DNA of 64,000 nucleotides from the NCBI GenBank assembly GCA_030704615.1, contig CM060733.1, positions 14,632,001 through 14,696,000 on the forward strand, given 5' to 3'. Shown here in pieces: positions 10,600 through 21,312 of this stretch. Numbering within the stretch: position 1 is the stretch's first letter; the number at the start of each line of letters is the position of its first letter. Under the pieces are notes generated by a model that was given only the letters and a program-made list of their open reading frames with translations, was not told the DNA's origin and searched no databases. The stretch is from Takakia lepidozioides. Its lineage: Eukaryota > Streptophyta > Takakiopsida > Takakiales > Takakiaceae. A program made the translations under genes and the position numbers.

Positions 10600-11734
10600 G
10601 ATGATGACCATAATTGGAGAAAAATGGAGTTTGTTGGGTCGAAGAATGTATAGTGTTGTTGTAGGCAAACTCAGCCAATGACAGAAAGTCCGTCCAATTA
10701 TCTTGGTGATAATTTATCGTACAGCTCCAAAATCTGGTTTACACGTTCGGTTTGACCATCAGTCTGTGGATGATTAGTTGTAGAAAGGTTGATCTTAGTA
10801 TCCAATATGTGAAATAATCCCCTCCAGAAATTTGATATGAACTGTGGTCTTCGATCAGATACGATGTCCTTCGGGAGTCCATGAATGCGGTATATATTAT
10901 TGAGGAAGAGTCTTGCAGTTTCCTCGCCGGTAACCGTCTTATTACATGGAATGAAATGTGCCATCTTCGTAAAACGATCTATAATAACAAGGATTGAATC
11001 AGTGGTCTTGGAGATTGGAAGGTCCGTAATAAAGTCATAGACACGGACGACCATGGACCCTTGGGAATGGATAATGGTTGAAGAAGGCCGTAAGGTCGAT
11101 GTCGTGGTCCCTTCGCTCTAGCACACGTGTTACAAGATTTTATAAATTCTTTCACGAGTTTCCACATCTGCGGCTACCAATAGTCCCTGGATATCAATTC
11201 CATTGTTTTGTTGAAGCCGAAATGTTCTGCAGCCGGAAGATCATGACATGTTTGAAGAATTCGAAGTCGTGTAGGTCCTGGAGGTACATAGAGAAGTCCC
11301 TTGAAATAAAGTAAGTCATCTTTGAACTTGAAGTCGTTTGTAACATGTGGGTTGTCTTGAGGTCGATTTAGTTGACTTCGTAGTATCATAGCGAATTGGT
11401 CGCTCTTCAGTGCTTCCTGAATCTCCTTTATGATCTCGGCATCGTCATAGGTGGACATGGATAACATATTCAATTGGAGATTTGCTGGTTTCAAGATGAT
11501 GGATTTCTGTTGGTCAAAAGCTGCATCCCCTTCTTTTGGCGCAAGATACGATCGTCGAGAAAGAGCATCTGGTTTTCCTTGAAGATGTCCGGGACGGTAA
11601 GTAATAACAAAATCAAACCTTACTAGTGACATACTCCAACTCGCTTGACGTCGATTCAAAACACGAGCACTCATAAAATATTCGAGGTTTTTGTGATCGG
11701 TATAGACAGTGACCTGATGTTTAGCTCCCTCCAA
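10600..11734 (-). pseudogene. Gypsy RNase H end and integrase
   Basis: [14 protein letters not shown] and [15 protein letters not shown] mark the RNase H/connection end. The integrase zinc-binding domain reads [19 protein letters not shown] and CNTCARAKG, and the core reads LVIIDRFTKMAHFIPC, IVSDRRPQFISNFW and TDGQTERVNQILE, with the catalytic D and E visible. Each block lies in a different frame. No chromodomain is present because the 3' end is missing. Confidence 0.75.
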
Positions 11735-11908
11735 TAGATGACGTCACTCCTCAAAAACATCGATAATCGCTAGAAGTTCTTTGTCATGGATTTCATAATT
11801 GATCTCTGCAGCGGAAAATTTGCGAGAATGAAAACCAACAGGGTAGAGTCGGTCATCTGTACCGTATTGTGAGAGTACCGCGCCAAGTGCAAAATCCGAT
11901 GCATCTGC

Positions 11909-13475
11909 TTATAAGAAGAATGGTTTAGATGGGTCTGCATAAACCAGTATTGGAACCGTTGTAAATGCCTGCTTCAGCCTTTCAAATGCCTGGTCAGCCT
12001 TCTCATCCCATACAAATTTGTCCTTCCATGTGAGTCGTGTCAATGGTGCAGCAATTTTGGAATAGTCATTGATGAAGATTCTATAGAAATTTGCAAAACC
12101 CAGAAAACATTGTACATCTCGGACCGAAGTTGGTTTAATCCACTCGATGATGGTTTGTATTTTCTTCTGATCCATAAAAACGCCTTTGTCGGAAATAATG
12201 TAGCCCAGAAATTCGACCTCAGATTGATGGAAAAGACATTTCTCCAACTTGACATATAGTTCTCTTTCTCTTAATTTATCAAGGACAAGGCGTACATGGC
12301 GGCCATGTTCTTCTTCGTTCTGTGAAAATATCAAAATGTCGTCCAAATAGATGACTACAAAGTCATCTAAAAATTCTCGAAAGATGTCATTCATCATATG
12401 TTGGAAAATTGCTGGAGCATTTGTAAGATCGAAAGACATAACACTGTATTCAAAATGTCCATACCCTGTTCGAAAAGCTGTTTTCCATTCATCTCCTTCT
12501 TTTATCCGTACAAGGTTATAAGCTCATCTCAAGTCGATTTTGGTGAAAATCTTCGTTCGTCCCAGCTGGTCGAGAAGCCCAGAAATCAGCGGCAACGGAT
12601 AACGATTCTTGATTGTGACTTTGTTGAGACCGCGATAGTCGACACACATGCGTAATGATCCGTCCTTCTTTTTCACAAACAAGATAGGTGCCCCCGCGGG
12701 TGATTTGGAATGTCGGATAAAGTGCTTTGACAAATTTTCATCAATGTATTCGCGTAATGCAGCCAACTCCGTCTGGGATAAGTTATAGATTGGGCCGAAT
12801 GGTGGTTGGGCTCCTTCTTGTAATACAATTGCACAGTCATAAGGTCGATGTTCTGGCAATATGTCTGCATTTTTCTTCTCGAAGACATCTTTGAAATCTT
12901 TGATATTGAGCGGGTAATGTTGAAGTATCTTTGTCTGTTGTGGTCTTGATCGGAGTCGCATAAAGTGCAAATGTCGCCTCCTTTTTTGTAGCTCTCATGA
13001 AGGCTCTAGCTCCAAGAAACAGGGGTTGAATACCTTTGGTACTTTTGCATTTTTGTCTTGCCGAAATTTTTCGTGATTGCCAGTCGATGTCAGGATTATG
13101 AAGTACAAACCAGGGAAGTCCAAGGATCACAAGATTCGTTGGAGACTGGATGACATTGAAAACAATCTGTGATGCTTGATTTTGAAGCTTCACTTCAAGG
13201 GGTCGAGTTTCATGGTCAACATTTCCTGATGCTAACAGTCGTCCATCGATAACTTCAACAGGGGCCGAGAATTTCTTTCTTACGAGCGTTAAATTGTGTT
13301 GCTTCGCAAAGTCTTTGTCAATAAAACACGCTGAAGCGCCCGAGTCCAAAAGTGCTTCTACGGAGATATCTCGATTTTGCATCATGATCTTTACTGGAAC
13401 TGTGAAACAAGATATAGGGTCTGGAGGTAGAAAAAGATTTTTTTTTGGTGAGGAATTTGGGGTGTCCAGCCGCAT
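11909..13475 (-). pseudogene. Gypsy protease and reverse transcriptase
   Basis: The protease has ALLDSGASACFIDKDFA (DSG active site, about 13,310-13,360). RT follows in three frames: [19 protein letters not shown] and [15 protein letters not shown] (about 12,590-12,690), then NAPAIFQHMMNDIFREFLDD and VVIYLDDILIFS (YLDD catalytic box, about 12,320-12,360), then VEFLGYIISDKG and FLGFANFYRIF. Stops and frame changes at about 12,520 and 12,840-12,970 disrupt the polyprotein. Confidence 0.75.
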
Positions 13476-13753
13476 GGTCCCTACTGTGACTGGACATCTT
13501 CATTTTCTGACCTCCTCGTATCGAACACTTAAGTGGTGCCCCGAGCTTTGAATCTTCTCTTGTTGGGGCAGTTTAATGCCATGTGATCTTTTTCTCCGCA
13601 ATAAAGACATAATCCATTCGAACACCGTCTTTGTTTTTCATGTGACGTCAATGGCTTGAATCGGACAGCATCAATCTGCATAGGATCATTACCGGATGTC
13701 TGATGGATCGTTGTATTTGGTGTCGTAGTAGCAACGGCATGGTGCGTCGTCGA

Positions 13754-14508
13754 CTATCCAGATCGCTTCTCTTGACGTCTTTCGAACAAACGATTATTGC
13801 ATGCAATGACTTGGGTGATGAATTCGCTCAGTGTACTCACATTTGGCATTATCAGCAACAAATATTTAACATCATCTTTTAGGCCACATCGAAACTGACT
13901 AATGAGGCTCTTCTCATTCCAGTCAAGGTCGCACGCAAGTTGTCGAAATTCGGCAGCATAAACGGAAGCTGGACGTGCTCCTTGTCGAAGATTTCGCATC
14001 TTTGTCTCTGCAACTCTCTCTCTCTATCATTCTCTCCAAACGTTGCAGTGAACTCGGACATGAACGCTTCAAAATTATATAGTAAATGCGAATTTTTCTC
14101 TAATAGCGGTGCAAACCAAGATAGGGCAGTGCCTGATAGAAGGGTGCCCACGAATCCCACTTGAATATCTTCATCAGAGTAGCATTGTGGATGTAGTCGT
14201 AGGAACAATCGTACTTGTTGAACAAAACTGCGAAATCTTGATCTTGTCCCATCAAATTTCTCGGGCATGCTGACCTTTGGTTCCCTTGTAATCTGTTGAA
14301 GTTTTGGAGGAACCGTTGCAGTAGGATTTGTTGTAGTAGGGACTCGTAAGGTTGAAGATCCATTGTTCGACTCCTTCAACTCTGAAATTTGTTGTTGCAA
14401 ATTGTTGAGAGCATTGTCAAGGTCTTGAGACTGATCAGCTTGTAGTTGGGCAGTAGAGGCACGAAGTTCTTGCATCTGGAGTTGAAGACTCTGCAATGTG
14501 GCGACCAT
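13754..14508 (-). pseudogene. Gypsy gag
   Basis: Two overlapping frames form the gag capsid: a coiled-coil leader (LQSLQLQMQELRAS...), then PEKFDGTRSRFRSFVQQVRL, GFVGTLLSGTALSWFAPLLE, a FEAFMSEFTATFGE block, and ASVYAAEFRQLACDLDW. This is the classic retrotransposon gag layout. A frame change near 13,990 breaks it. The zinc-knuckle region (13,560-13,640) is recognisable only in pieces. Confidence 0.7.
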
Positions 14509-14567
14509 TTCCGCAAATGTGCCTTACATCTTAACTAACTAAGGAACAAACTTTAGTCTCGCCAAAC

Positions 14568-15219
14568 TGTCAATGACGAGAACATGACTAAACACAAACA
14601 AGAGATAAGACTAGAGGTACAAGGCTAGACAAGAAGTCAAGGTCGGCGTGGCCGAATGCACGATGAGTAAATATGAATCAAGACGATCTTTATAACAATG
14701 AACAAGAGTACAAGATATTGGAACACGACTTGAATACTGGAATGCTGGAAACTGGACTGGAGTACCAGATACTGGAAACTGGGCTAGAAAACTGGGAACT
14801 GGACTGGAGTACTGGGAACTGGAAACAAGTGTAGCTTGAACTGGTGTTGGCGAGACTGAAGAGTGTCCAGTCTCGCCTCCTATATATACTGGCTACTAAG
14901 AAGTTTCCCTAGGAAGCTTCCCCTATGGAGGTTGCTTGCTGGAGAAGTTTCCAAGATTAAACAAAGGTTTCTTGATGGAGAAGCTTCCTTAAACAAATGA
15001 GGTATCTTGATGGAGAAATTTCCTCCAAAAGAAGCTTCCTGAGTAATTTCCCAAGTTACTCTTGGTAATTTGGTAAACTCCCGGTAACTTGGTAAGTAAT
15101 GGTAAATAATGGTAGATCATGGTAAATCACGGTAAGTCATGGTAACTTTCGGTAACATGGTAACTTGGTAATTTCTGGTATTTATTCCTGATAAGTTCCT
15201 CTGGGCTATGTCCGTGACA
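14568..15219 (-). repeat. 5' LTR of the truncated gypsy element (tentative)
   Basis: On the minus strand it starts TGTCACGGACATAGC and would end CATTGACA, giving TG...CA ends and about 652 bp. The next bases, GTTTGGCGAGACTAAAG, resemble the primer-binding region TTTGGCGACC of the 13-kb family in this window. The interior contains many short repeats of GGTAA (15,040-15,180) and ACTGGAA/ACTGGGA (14,720-14,840). There is no second LTR to confirm the ends. Confidence 0.45.
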
Positions 15220-15224
15220 CGCAT

Positions 15225-16333
15225 GGCGTTCTCCCTCTCTTGCCTGAAGTTCCATAGGTTGGACTTTGCCTTGTTATAATTCATGAAAGTGCATGGACCT
15301 TCATCTTTGTTTTCCAGGAGCTGCTGGCAAAGATGGAGGCACTTTAACAAGCTCTTTTCTATCTGGGAACTAGCAGCAGCATAGGCCTTCGAGAGCTCTT
15401 GGGATCTTTGCCTAGTTGCTGAATCTAGCTTAGAAAGGAATCTGAGGGTGGCTGATTGAGTATTGTTCCCAGATGAGGACCTCACCTGGGCTAAATCTTC
15501 AACCATGGCCTTGTATTTGAGCAGCGATGGGTTAAGTTTGAAATAGCTCCTGCCCTTAGACTCTAGAACCTGGGACAGCGAATCGAGTTGTGATTTCTGC
15601 ATGATCAAAATCCGGAAGTACTGGTCCCAGGGGGTTAGTCTGGGCCCAAGCACTAATTCCAGCAGTACAGTAAACTCTATCAAGTCTCGCCATAGCAAGA
15701 TTTGGTGGTGCTCTGAAGTTCGTCCAGAGAGAACTTCGGAGCATTATCTGCAGGGATGGACGCATCCAAAAAACCCACTAAAAGACAAAGGGCTTCCCAG
15801 GCATCTAGCTCTTCTAGGGAGAGATTGGAGGAGGTAGAGCCTAGTCTGTCAAGAATCCTATCAGTCATATTAAAGTCTCCTGCCATTATGCATTGATCAA
15901 CTTGAGAATGACTTAGGACCTTGGACTGCAAAAACTTCCAGAAGGCTATCCTATCAACAACAACATTAGGAGTATAAACATTAATGAGGCCAACTTTGCA
16001 TGCTGAGCTAGGAATAGATAGCAAGCCAAATTGAGCTCTGCCGGTCATTCAAATGGCCATGTCAGAGATATGATTAGCCAAGTTCGGAGAGACAAAAACT
16101 GTTGTGCCACCTCTTGAGTCGGCCACGGGTGGCTGACCATGCAAGATTAGCACGCCATAATATGTGCCCCAGAGAAGCGATCTTGGCATCATTCAGCTTA
16201 TGTTCCTGCAAGAAGATAATGGAGTTATCTGACATCAAAGAAGCAGCGCACCGCTTAATCTTGGACCTTTTAGGGGCAGTTGTTTCAGACCCTATGTCGC
16301 TGATGTTCCATGATCTAATGTTAAATAACATAT
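15225..16333 (-). pseudogene. LINE endonuclease domain and linker
   Basis: The start is near LFNIRSWNISDIG (about 16,330), then SDNSIIFLQEHKLND, INVYTPN, QCIMAGDFNMTD and the downstream linker up to NFRQERENAMR at 15,225. QE-K and GDFN are APE-type endonuclease motifs. The domain is spread over three frames (16,074-16,331; 15,680-16,048; 15,225-15,698). The frame ends exactly at the gypsy LTR. Confidence 0.7.
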
Positions 16334-16434
16334 TCTGGAATGGAAGGGCTCAAGAATGCCTCTCGAAATGATGGCCCTGTGGTAGAGAATAAGAAGACAG
16401 TGCGTTTGTCATATGGAGTGTAACCAGCTGAATC

Positions 16435-17800
16435 CTAGGTGGGGGGTAGGCTGCAATCCGGGGGAGAGGCCAATGATTCCCACAGGTATGTTGCCTCTGG
16501 CCTTTTTTTTAACTCCCTGACTGAAGGCAACAAACTGTTTTTTTTCCCCCACATGACCTCACAGGTTTCCATGACATTTCCAAGACCCCATGTCCAAGCT
16601 AGATTGAAGAGGGCTTTTTGTGGAAAAGAAGAACTCCCTGGAGTTAGGAAGAGATGTGGCAAGATCTTACCAGGGGATGCCATCTGGCCAAAACATAGCA
16701 TCTATTAGGCAAGTTGGAAGAGGAGTAGCATATGAACAACGGGAAGGCGGAGTAAGCGTAGCTTACCAAGGATGATGAACCCACGACAGTGGACAGAGAA
16801 GGGGTGGATGGCGAGGTAGTGTGGGCCTTCATGGGTGAGCCTGTGTAAGGCTGGAACCCTAATATTTGGGGATGGAGCTGGCGATGGAGCTGGAGCAGCA
16901 ATGAATCCGAGGATGGGGTCTGCGAGGGTGAAACCTGCCCTGAGAGCCTTGATGCTCCTTGCAAAGCCTCTAGAGGAAGGGAAGTTTCCGTAGGATGGTG
17001 CACCATCTGAGGATCCGTCTGACAGTGACTGCTTTGTGGCCCAGGAAAAAGAGGTTGGGCTTGGATTTTCGCTAATGATATCCTCCCATTTGAAAGCCAT
17101 CAGCACATGGACCGTTGAGGCTGAGTCAAAATCCATGGTGTTGTCCCAGAAGGCCCCGAAATGAACCGTGGTTTCGCTGGATAGATGGAACTGAAAGGGC
17201 ATCTCAGCAAAGAGGTTGCCCACAAGCTTAAGACATAGCTCTATTTATCTGGGTAGTATGTAGCATGGTGCTTAGTAACCCACAAACCTGCCAAACCCTC
17301 CGAACCATTAGTCAACATAATGGAGGGGGGGGGGGGAGGTTAGGTCCGGCTAACATGCCATAGATAATTGGAATGACCTTGATCACAGCAAGGCCGCGCC
17401 TCACTGCGTTCTCTTGGGTCCATTCACAGAGCTTCAAATTTGCAAAGGATTGGAGATCCATGGACTTAGTTGCCAAGTTGATCAGTCTCTCATCTTCTGT
17501 GTCAGAACAAGGGCAGAAGTCCGCCAGGGCCCGATCCGCCTCTTCCTTGGATCCAAATTTGACAGTGTAGAATACCCTTCCCATTGCGTGACAGAAATGG
17601 TGTGTCAAGCCTCCTTCCGCTCCCAGGTGCTTTGTGATCCACTTTCTCACCTCCTCTTTGTCCCAAGGCCGCCCTGGGAAATGAATGAGAATTCCATGCT
17701 GCATCATTTTCTTGGAGTGGGCTCTGAGGCATTCTAGATCCAGCGGTATGACGTCCTGAGCATCAGCAATGGGAGCTACTAATTCCGCCCAAGGGGCCAT
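16435..17800 (-). pseudogene. LINE ORF1, DUF4283-like RNA-binding region
   Basis: The 17,312-17,800 frame contains GILIHFPGRPWDKEEVRKWI, VFYTVKFGSKEEADRALADF and a tail with a proline run, compatible with the RRM-like DUF4283 domain that starts ORF1 of plant LINEs. Downstream frames (16,435-17,223) are serine/proline-rich and not recognisable. Assignment rests on position before the endonuclease and weak pattern similarity. Confidence 0.45.
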
Positions 17801-18600
17801 GTCTAGACACTGCGAAGGACCTCCAATCTCCGGACCGTTACCCAGAATTGAACTTACAGGGGTGGAGGTGGAGATACGAGTGACCCAATTACCCCCGCCT
17901 CTAGAGCTTGATCCTGATCATGTCCTTTTCTTTTGGGAGGGGGCACCACGGAAGTAGAGAGAGGAGAAGTCGTAGTTCAGGAGGGCGGGGTACAAGATAG
18001 CAAGAAAGGAACGACGATATAGAGGGTGAGGAATCCTCCTATAAAAGAGAGGAGCTAAGTACAGAAGCGAGCCAATGGGCGGGGCGTCAAAAGGTAGAAT
18101 AAAGTAGGAGGAGCACCAGGCCGCCGGAGGTAAAGAACCTGTGGCCTCTGACAGGGGCGAATTCGGCGGGCAATGAAGGGTAGTCCAAAACTTCTGCGAG
18201 GTGGGGGGAGGGGAGCGGTAGATCAATGACTACAGAGCGCGGCAAGCCAGCAGGAGTCACTGGGGTGGCAAGCTCTGGGGGCAGGACCTTCTTTGAATAG
18301 AGGGGGAGCTGCCAGCAGTGAATATAGGCGGGGAGTAACGCAGACAGACAGCAGCAGATGTGAAGACGACGATCTGACCAGACTATTAAGCAAAGAGCAC
18401 TTACCTAGAGGAGCGCTTTTTTTGGGAAGCTTAGAGTGGGAGGGGAGTACTGCCACACCTTGGAGCGGCTGGCAGGAATAATGAGCCGCCAAGGTGATGG
18501 GAGATGAGGTGACGGCAGAGGATGCATGCAGCCTTGACGTTAAACATGCATTAGTCCAACAGTGCAGGCAGATCAAGTCCTAGATCAAGCAATGAGTGTA
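17801..18600 (-). other. Probable LINE 5' leader
   Basis: GC-rich sequence without a convincing gene. It lies between LINE ORF1 and the 3' end of a second LINE fragment, so it is most simply the 5' leader of the first LINE. Confidence 0.35.
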
Positions 18601-18604
18601 CGTG

Positions 18605-19738
18605 CTTGATTAGGACTTGTTGTCCTGGGAGAGGGAAGGATGGAGTTTAAGGGAAATATGGAGATGTGTAGAGGCGGCATACCCTAGAAAAGGGCAGGTT
18701 CTTGCCCGCCTGGGGTTGGATAACACATAAGCCTTCCTTTTAGAAGGCTCAAATGAGAGTTGAGCTTTCGATTTTCCCTTCATGATAGAACGCTTTTGGT
18801 GTTTCCAATTGATCTCAGCTCCATCCAACCCCAAAAGAGAAATGCGAGTGCTAACCAAGCTGCCAACAGGCTGGGAGACAATTTGCCCATTTGATTCTGG
18901 AATCCGATATTCTCCTGCAGAAACACCCCCCTTTTCCCCAAGAGCTATCGAAGGCAGAGATGAGCTGGGCTCTCCTCCTACTTCCACACTCTGGCAAAGC
19001 TGTAACAAGGGTCAATCAACATTTACGAGCCTCAGACATGAGGTCTGAGTGAGCCAGATGCAAAAGCTTATGCAAATAGGGCATAGAATTTTGAAATACT
19101 ACAGAACATCTCATCTTCCAAATCTGCCACAAAATAGTACCCCTCAGAGTTTCCCACATAGGGCAAGGGCAAAACTGGATACCATTTTTAATGTTCACAA
19201 GCACAACAGAGGCAGAGTATAAAAGAGAAGGGTTAATCCAATGAGAGTAGAGGGAAAAGGCTCTGGTCCAGACTGCAGCAGTAAAAGGACAAAGCACCAA
19301 GCAATGCTCAATGTCTTCCGAGAGATTGAGGCTGCACATGAGGCAATAGGAAGGAGGGTCTGCGATAGATGCACCAACAGGCACATTTCTATTCGCAATC
19401 TTCCAAAGGAAAGCAGAAATCTTTGCCGGCCTATGTTTTTTCCAGATATCGGTTCAAACATCTGTCCAGGATATATGTTGCTCAGAAGAATGGGCCCGTT
19501 TTTTCTGCCACTGCTTTGAAAGGACTGTTTGGGCACTAGCAAGGAAAACCCGAGCTTGATAGTGTAAGAGAAAAAATGGTTGTGATTCTTATTCATCCAG
19601 AACCACTCTCCCGAGTTAAATTGCAGCAACCTAACTGGTGCTGAAAGAAACCATATGAAAGAACCACTATAGTGTTGTAGTTCCTCAGGACGGGTAGGGT
19701 TAGATTCACCCGAGCTAGAGCAAAAACATCTGATGTCA
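18605..19738 (-). mobile_element. Second LINE, 3' fragment of the same family
   Basis: It encodes the same tail as the first LINE: SGEWFWMNKNHNHFFSYTIK, an FLLSFGRLRIEMCLL-like block in alternating frames, the Cys/His cluster SYCLMCSLNLSEDIEHCLVL, GTILWQIWKMRCSVVFQNSM, and a terminal GKGG-FC-RISDS segment similar to GKGGILCTRISDL at about 8,450 in the first copy. The 5' side stops at the CACTA-like sequence at 19,740. Several frameshifts are present. Confidence 0.65.
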
Positions 19739-19739
19739 T

Positions 19740-20216
19740 CACTACTACGTATAGAGGGGTTTAGCGACGCCTATTCCCCCCGTGGCGCCTCTCCTGTGCG
19801 ACGCCCCCGCCACGTTCCTATCTTGCGACGCCCTGGGCGTCGCAAGACATAATGCCAAAATCCACAAAAACATAGATTTTGGCCAAGTCCTCCAATGCGG
19901 CGCCTCAAGCGTCGCAATGAAGTAAAAAATTAAAAGACGCTCTGGGGGTCGGACCCTGGTGCGACCTTCCGGACGTCGGTTGGGAGGTTGCGACGCCTTA
20001 GCGACGCCCATGGCGTCGCTTTAAGCACCACAAAAAAAAAAATGTCGCTTTTTAAATGCGTCGCTGTTTGGGAGGTTGCGACGTCTTAGCGACGCCCAGG
20101 GCATCACTTCAAGCAGCCCGGGGAAAAAATAAAAATAAAAATGTAAACGTCATTTTTTAAATGCGACGCCCTGGGCGTCGATGTTGAGTTTTGTTTTTTG
20201 GTTTCTGTAGTAGAGG
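19740..20216. mobile_element. CACTA-like non-autonomous element or terminal region
   Basis: It starts CACTACTACGTATAGAGG and is filled with GCGACGCC/GGCGTCGC subterminal repeats in both orientations, including the palindrome GCGACGCCCTGGGCGTCGC at about 19,834. The right end reads TTTCTGTAGTAG at about 20,204-20,216, close to the inverse of the left terminus. Further GCGACGC/TGTCGCTT repeats lie just outside (20,228-20,290), so the true right end may be further on. No transposase is encoded. A 3-bp duplication could not be established. Confidence 0.55.
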
Positions 20217-20299
20217 GTGCAGGAAAAGCGACGCTAGAGATGTCGCTTATATTTGAGCGACGCGAGGAGTGTCGCTTTGAGTTCCCGTCTAGCAACGCT

Positions 20300-20880
20300 C
20301 GTATGCATGAACTACCTTATGTACAATTACATCATGAGTTTGTGCGTAAATTTTATAACTGATATGTTGGTTAGTGTGAAGTGTCTTATTATGCATATAA
20401 TCTAGAGGTCTTGAGTTCAAATTTACCTAACAACACGGTTGTCGTGCGCATACATATCGCTACACAACTACATCGCTGTCCAAAACCACACAACACATGT
20501 GCACGCCACACACTAGTATATCACTAGTCTAGCCACTAGTCCAACCACTAGGCTACAACTAGTCAGTCACTAGGCTGCCACTATGCTGCCCACTATGGCA
20601 GTCACTAGTCCACACAATTGCCCCCCTAGCTGGTGCTTAGGTCCCTCTAAGTCCAGGTAGCCACAAAGATGTGATAGTGGCCATAGCCTCACTAAGTCCT
20701 CCACCACTGTCCCTACTACACTCAAACTCAATAGATCAAGAGGCCGGGTACAAGAGTTGCCCCATCGTTAGTCGCCGTCTTGCAACCTGTGAACTTAAGC
20801 CTGAGATCTTGGGTATTGACTCCTATGAGCTTGGCCTCCCATGTCTTGTGAGCTGCCACTAGTCATATCCACTGCCACTA
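20300..20880. other. Non-coding interval rich in CACTAG motifs
   Basis: The segment at about 20,500-20,620 contains many interspersed copies of CACTAGTC/CACTAGGC. No gene is visible. It may include the 3' untranslated or LTR part of the minus-strand gypsy element that follows, but no LTR pair was found. Confidence 0.35.
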
Positions 20881-21306
20881 TCCCAAGCAGTGTGGACATA
20901 ATCAATCTCCATCAGGAACCTTCTCAAGAGGTGGTGTCAAGCATCCCATGTGCCAACCTCTTGAGCATCGATCACACACCAGCATAGTGGCGGCACCACG
21001 AGCATGCCTACATAGCATGCAACGCAATCCTGCACGTACCACTACAAGGTTGGGATCTATCCTCCCAACCACATGTGGAAGGTGACATGGCGCACAATTA
21101 CGCACATGGTCCTTCCATACCATGCCATCTCGACCCTCCAGAATCAACACTCCTGAAGGCAACACCTCCCTGACCCTTAGAATCACACGTCCTGCTGTGG
21201 CATCCAAGGTCGTAGGCGCTGTTTGCTGCAGATACACATAGTCCCCAGGGTGGAAACGCCGAACACCTGGCCGATATCCCCCTCCATGTATAGTGGCATA
21301 CCTCAA
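20881..21306 (-). pseudogene. Integrase C-terminal domain with PHD finger
   Basis: The frame begins MRYATIHGGGYRPGVRRF followed by HPGDYVYL, the SH3-like integrase C-terminal segment, and ends with a PHD finger: CMLC...LVCDRC...GWHMGC, then VPDGD. The next codon is TGA, and reading on gives LCPHC, so the complete Cys4-His-Cys3 finger with DWLCPHC is present if the TGA was once TGG. PHD fingers read histone H3 tails, so this is presumably a targeting module comparable to the chromodomain of chromoviruses. The retroelement copy is inactivated by this stop and by frame changes upstream. Confidence 0.7.
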
Positions 21307-21312
21307 TGTGTC

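Larger units (their letters stand above)
10590..15219 (-). mobile_element. Ty3/gypsy element, 3'-truncated, inserted in the LINE
   Basis: Minus-strand order is 5' LTR (14,568-15,219), gag, protease, RT, RNase H, integrase. The coding sequence is split into many frames. The element stops within the integrase C-terminal region (QDNWTDFLSLAEFAYN and NYGHHPRANP at about 10,590-10,720) and has no 3' LTR. At 15,219/15,220 the LTR start (TGTCACGGAC on the minus strand) directly interrupts the LINE reading frame after ERENAMR. Loss of both the gypsy 3' end and about 1 kb of LINE suggests one deletion spanning the left junction. Confidence 0.75.
8200..18580 (-). mobile_element. LINE with DUF4283-type ORF1, interrupted by a gypsy element
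   Basis: Collinear minus-strand parts read from right to left: 5' region (17.8-18.6 kb), ORF1 (16.4-17.8 kb), endonuclease (15.2-16.3 kb), then, beyond a gypsy insertion, the second half of the reverse transcriptase (9.2-10.6 kb) and the C-terminal zinc-binding domain (8.3-9.2 kb). About 1 kb of RT between the endonuclease linker and the YIDD box is missing, so the insertion or a later deletion removed LINE sequence. The ends at about 8,200 and 18,580 are estimates from loss of coding and the start of a second LINE copy. Confidence 0.7.
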
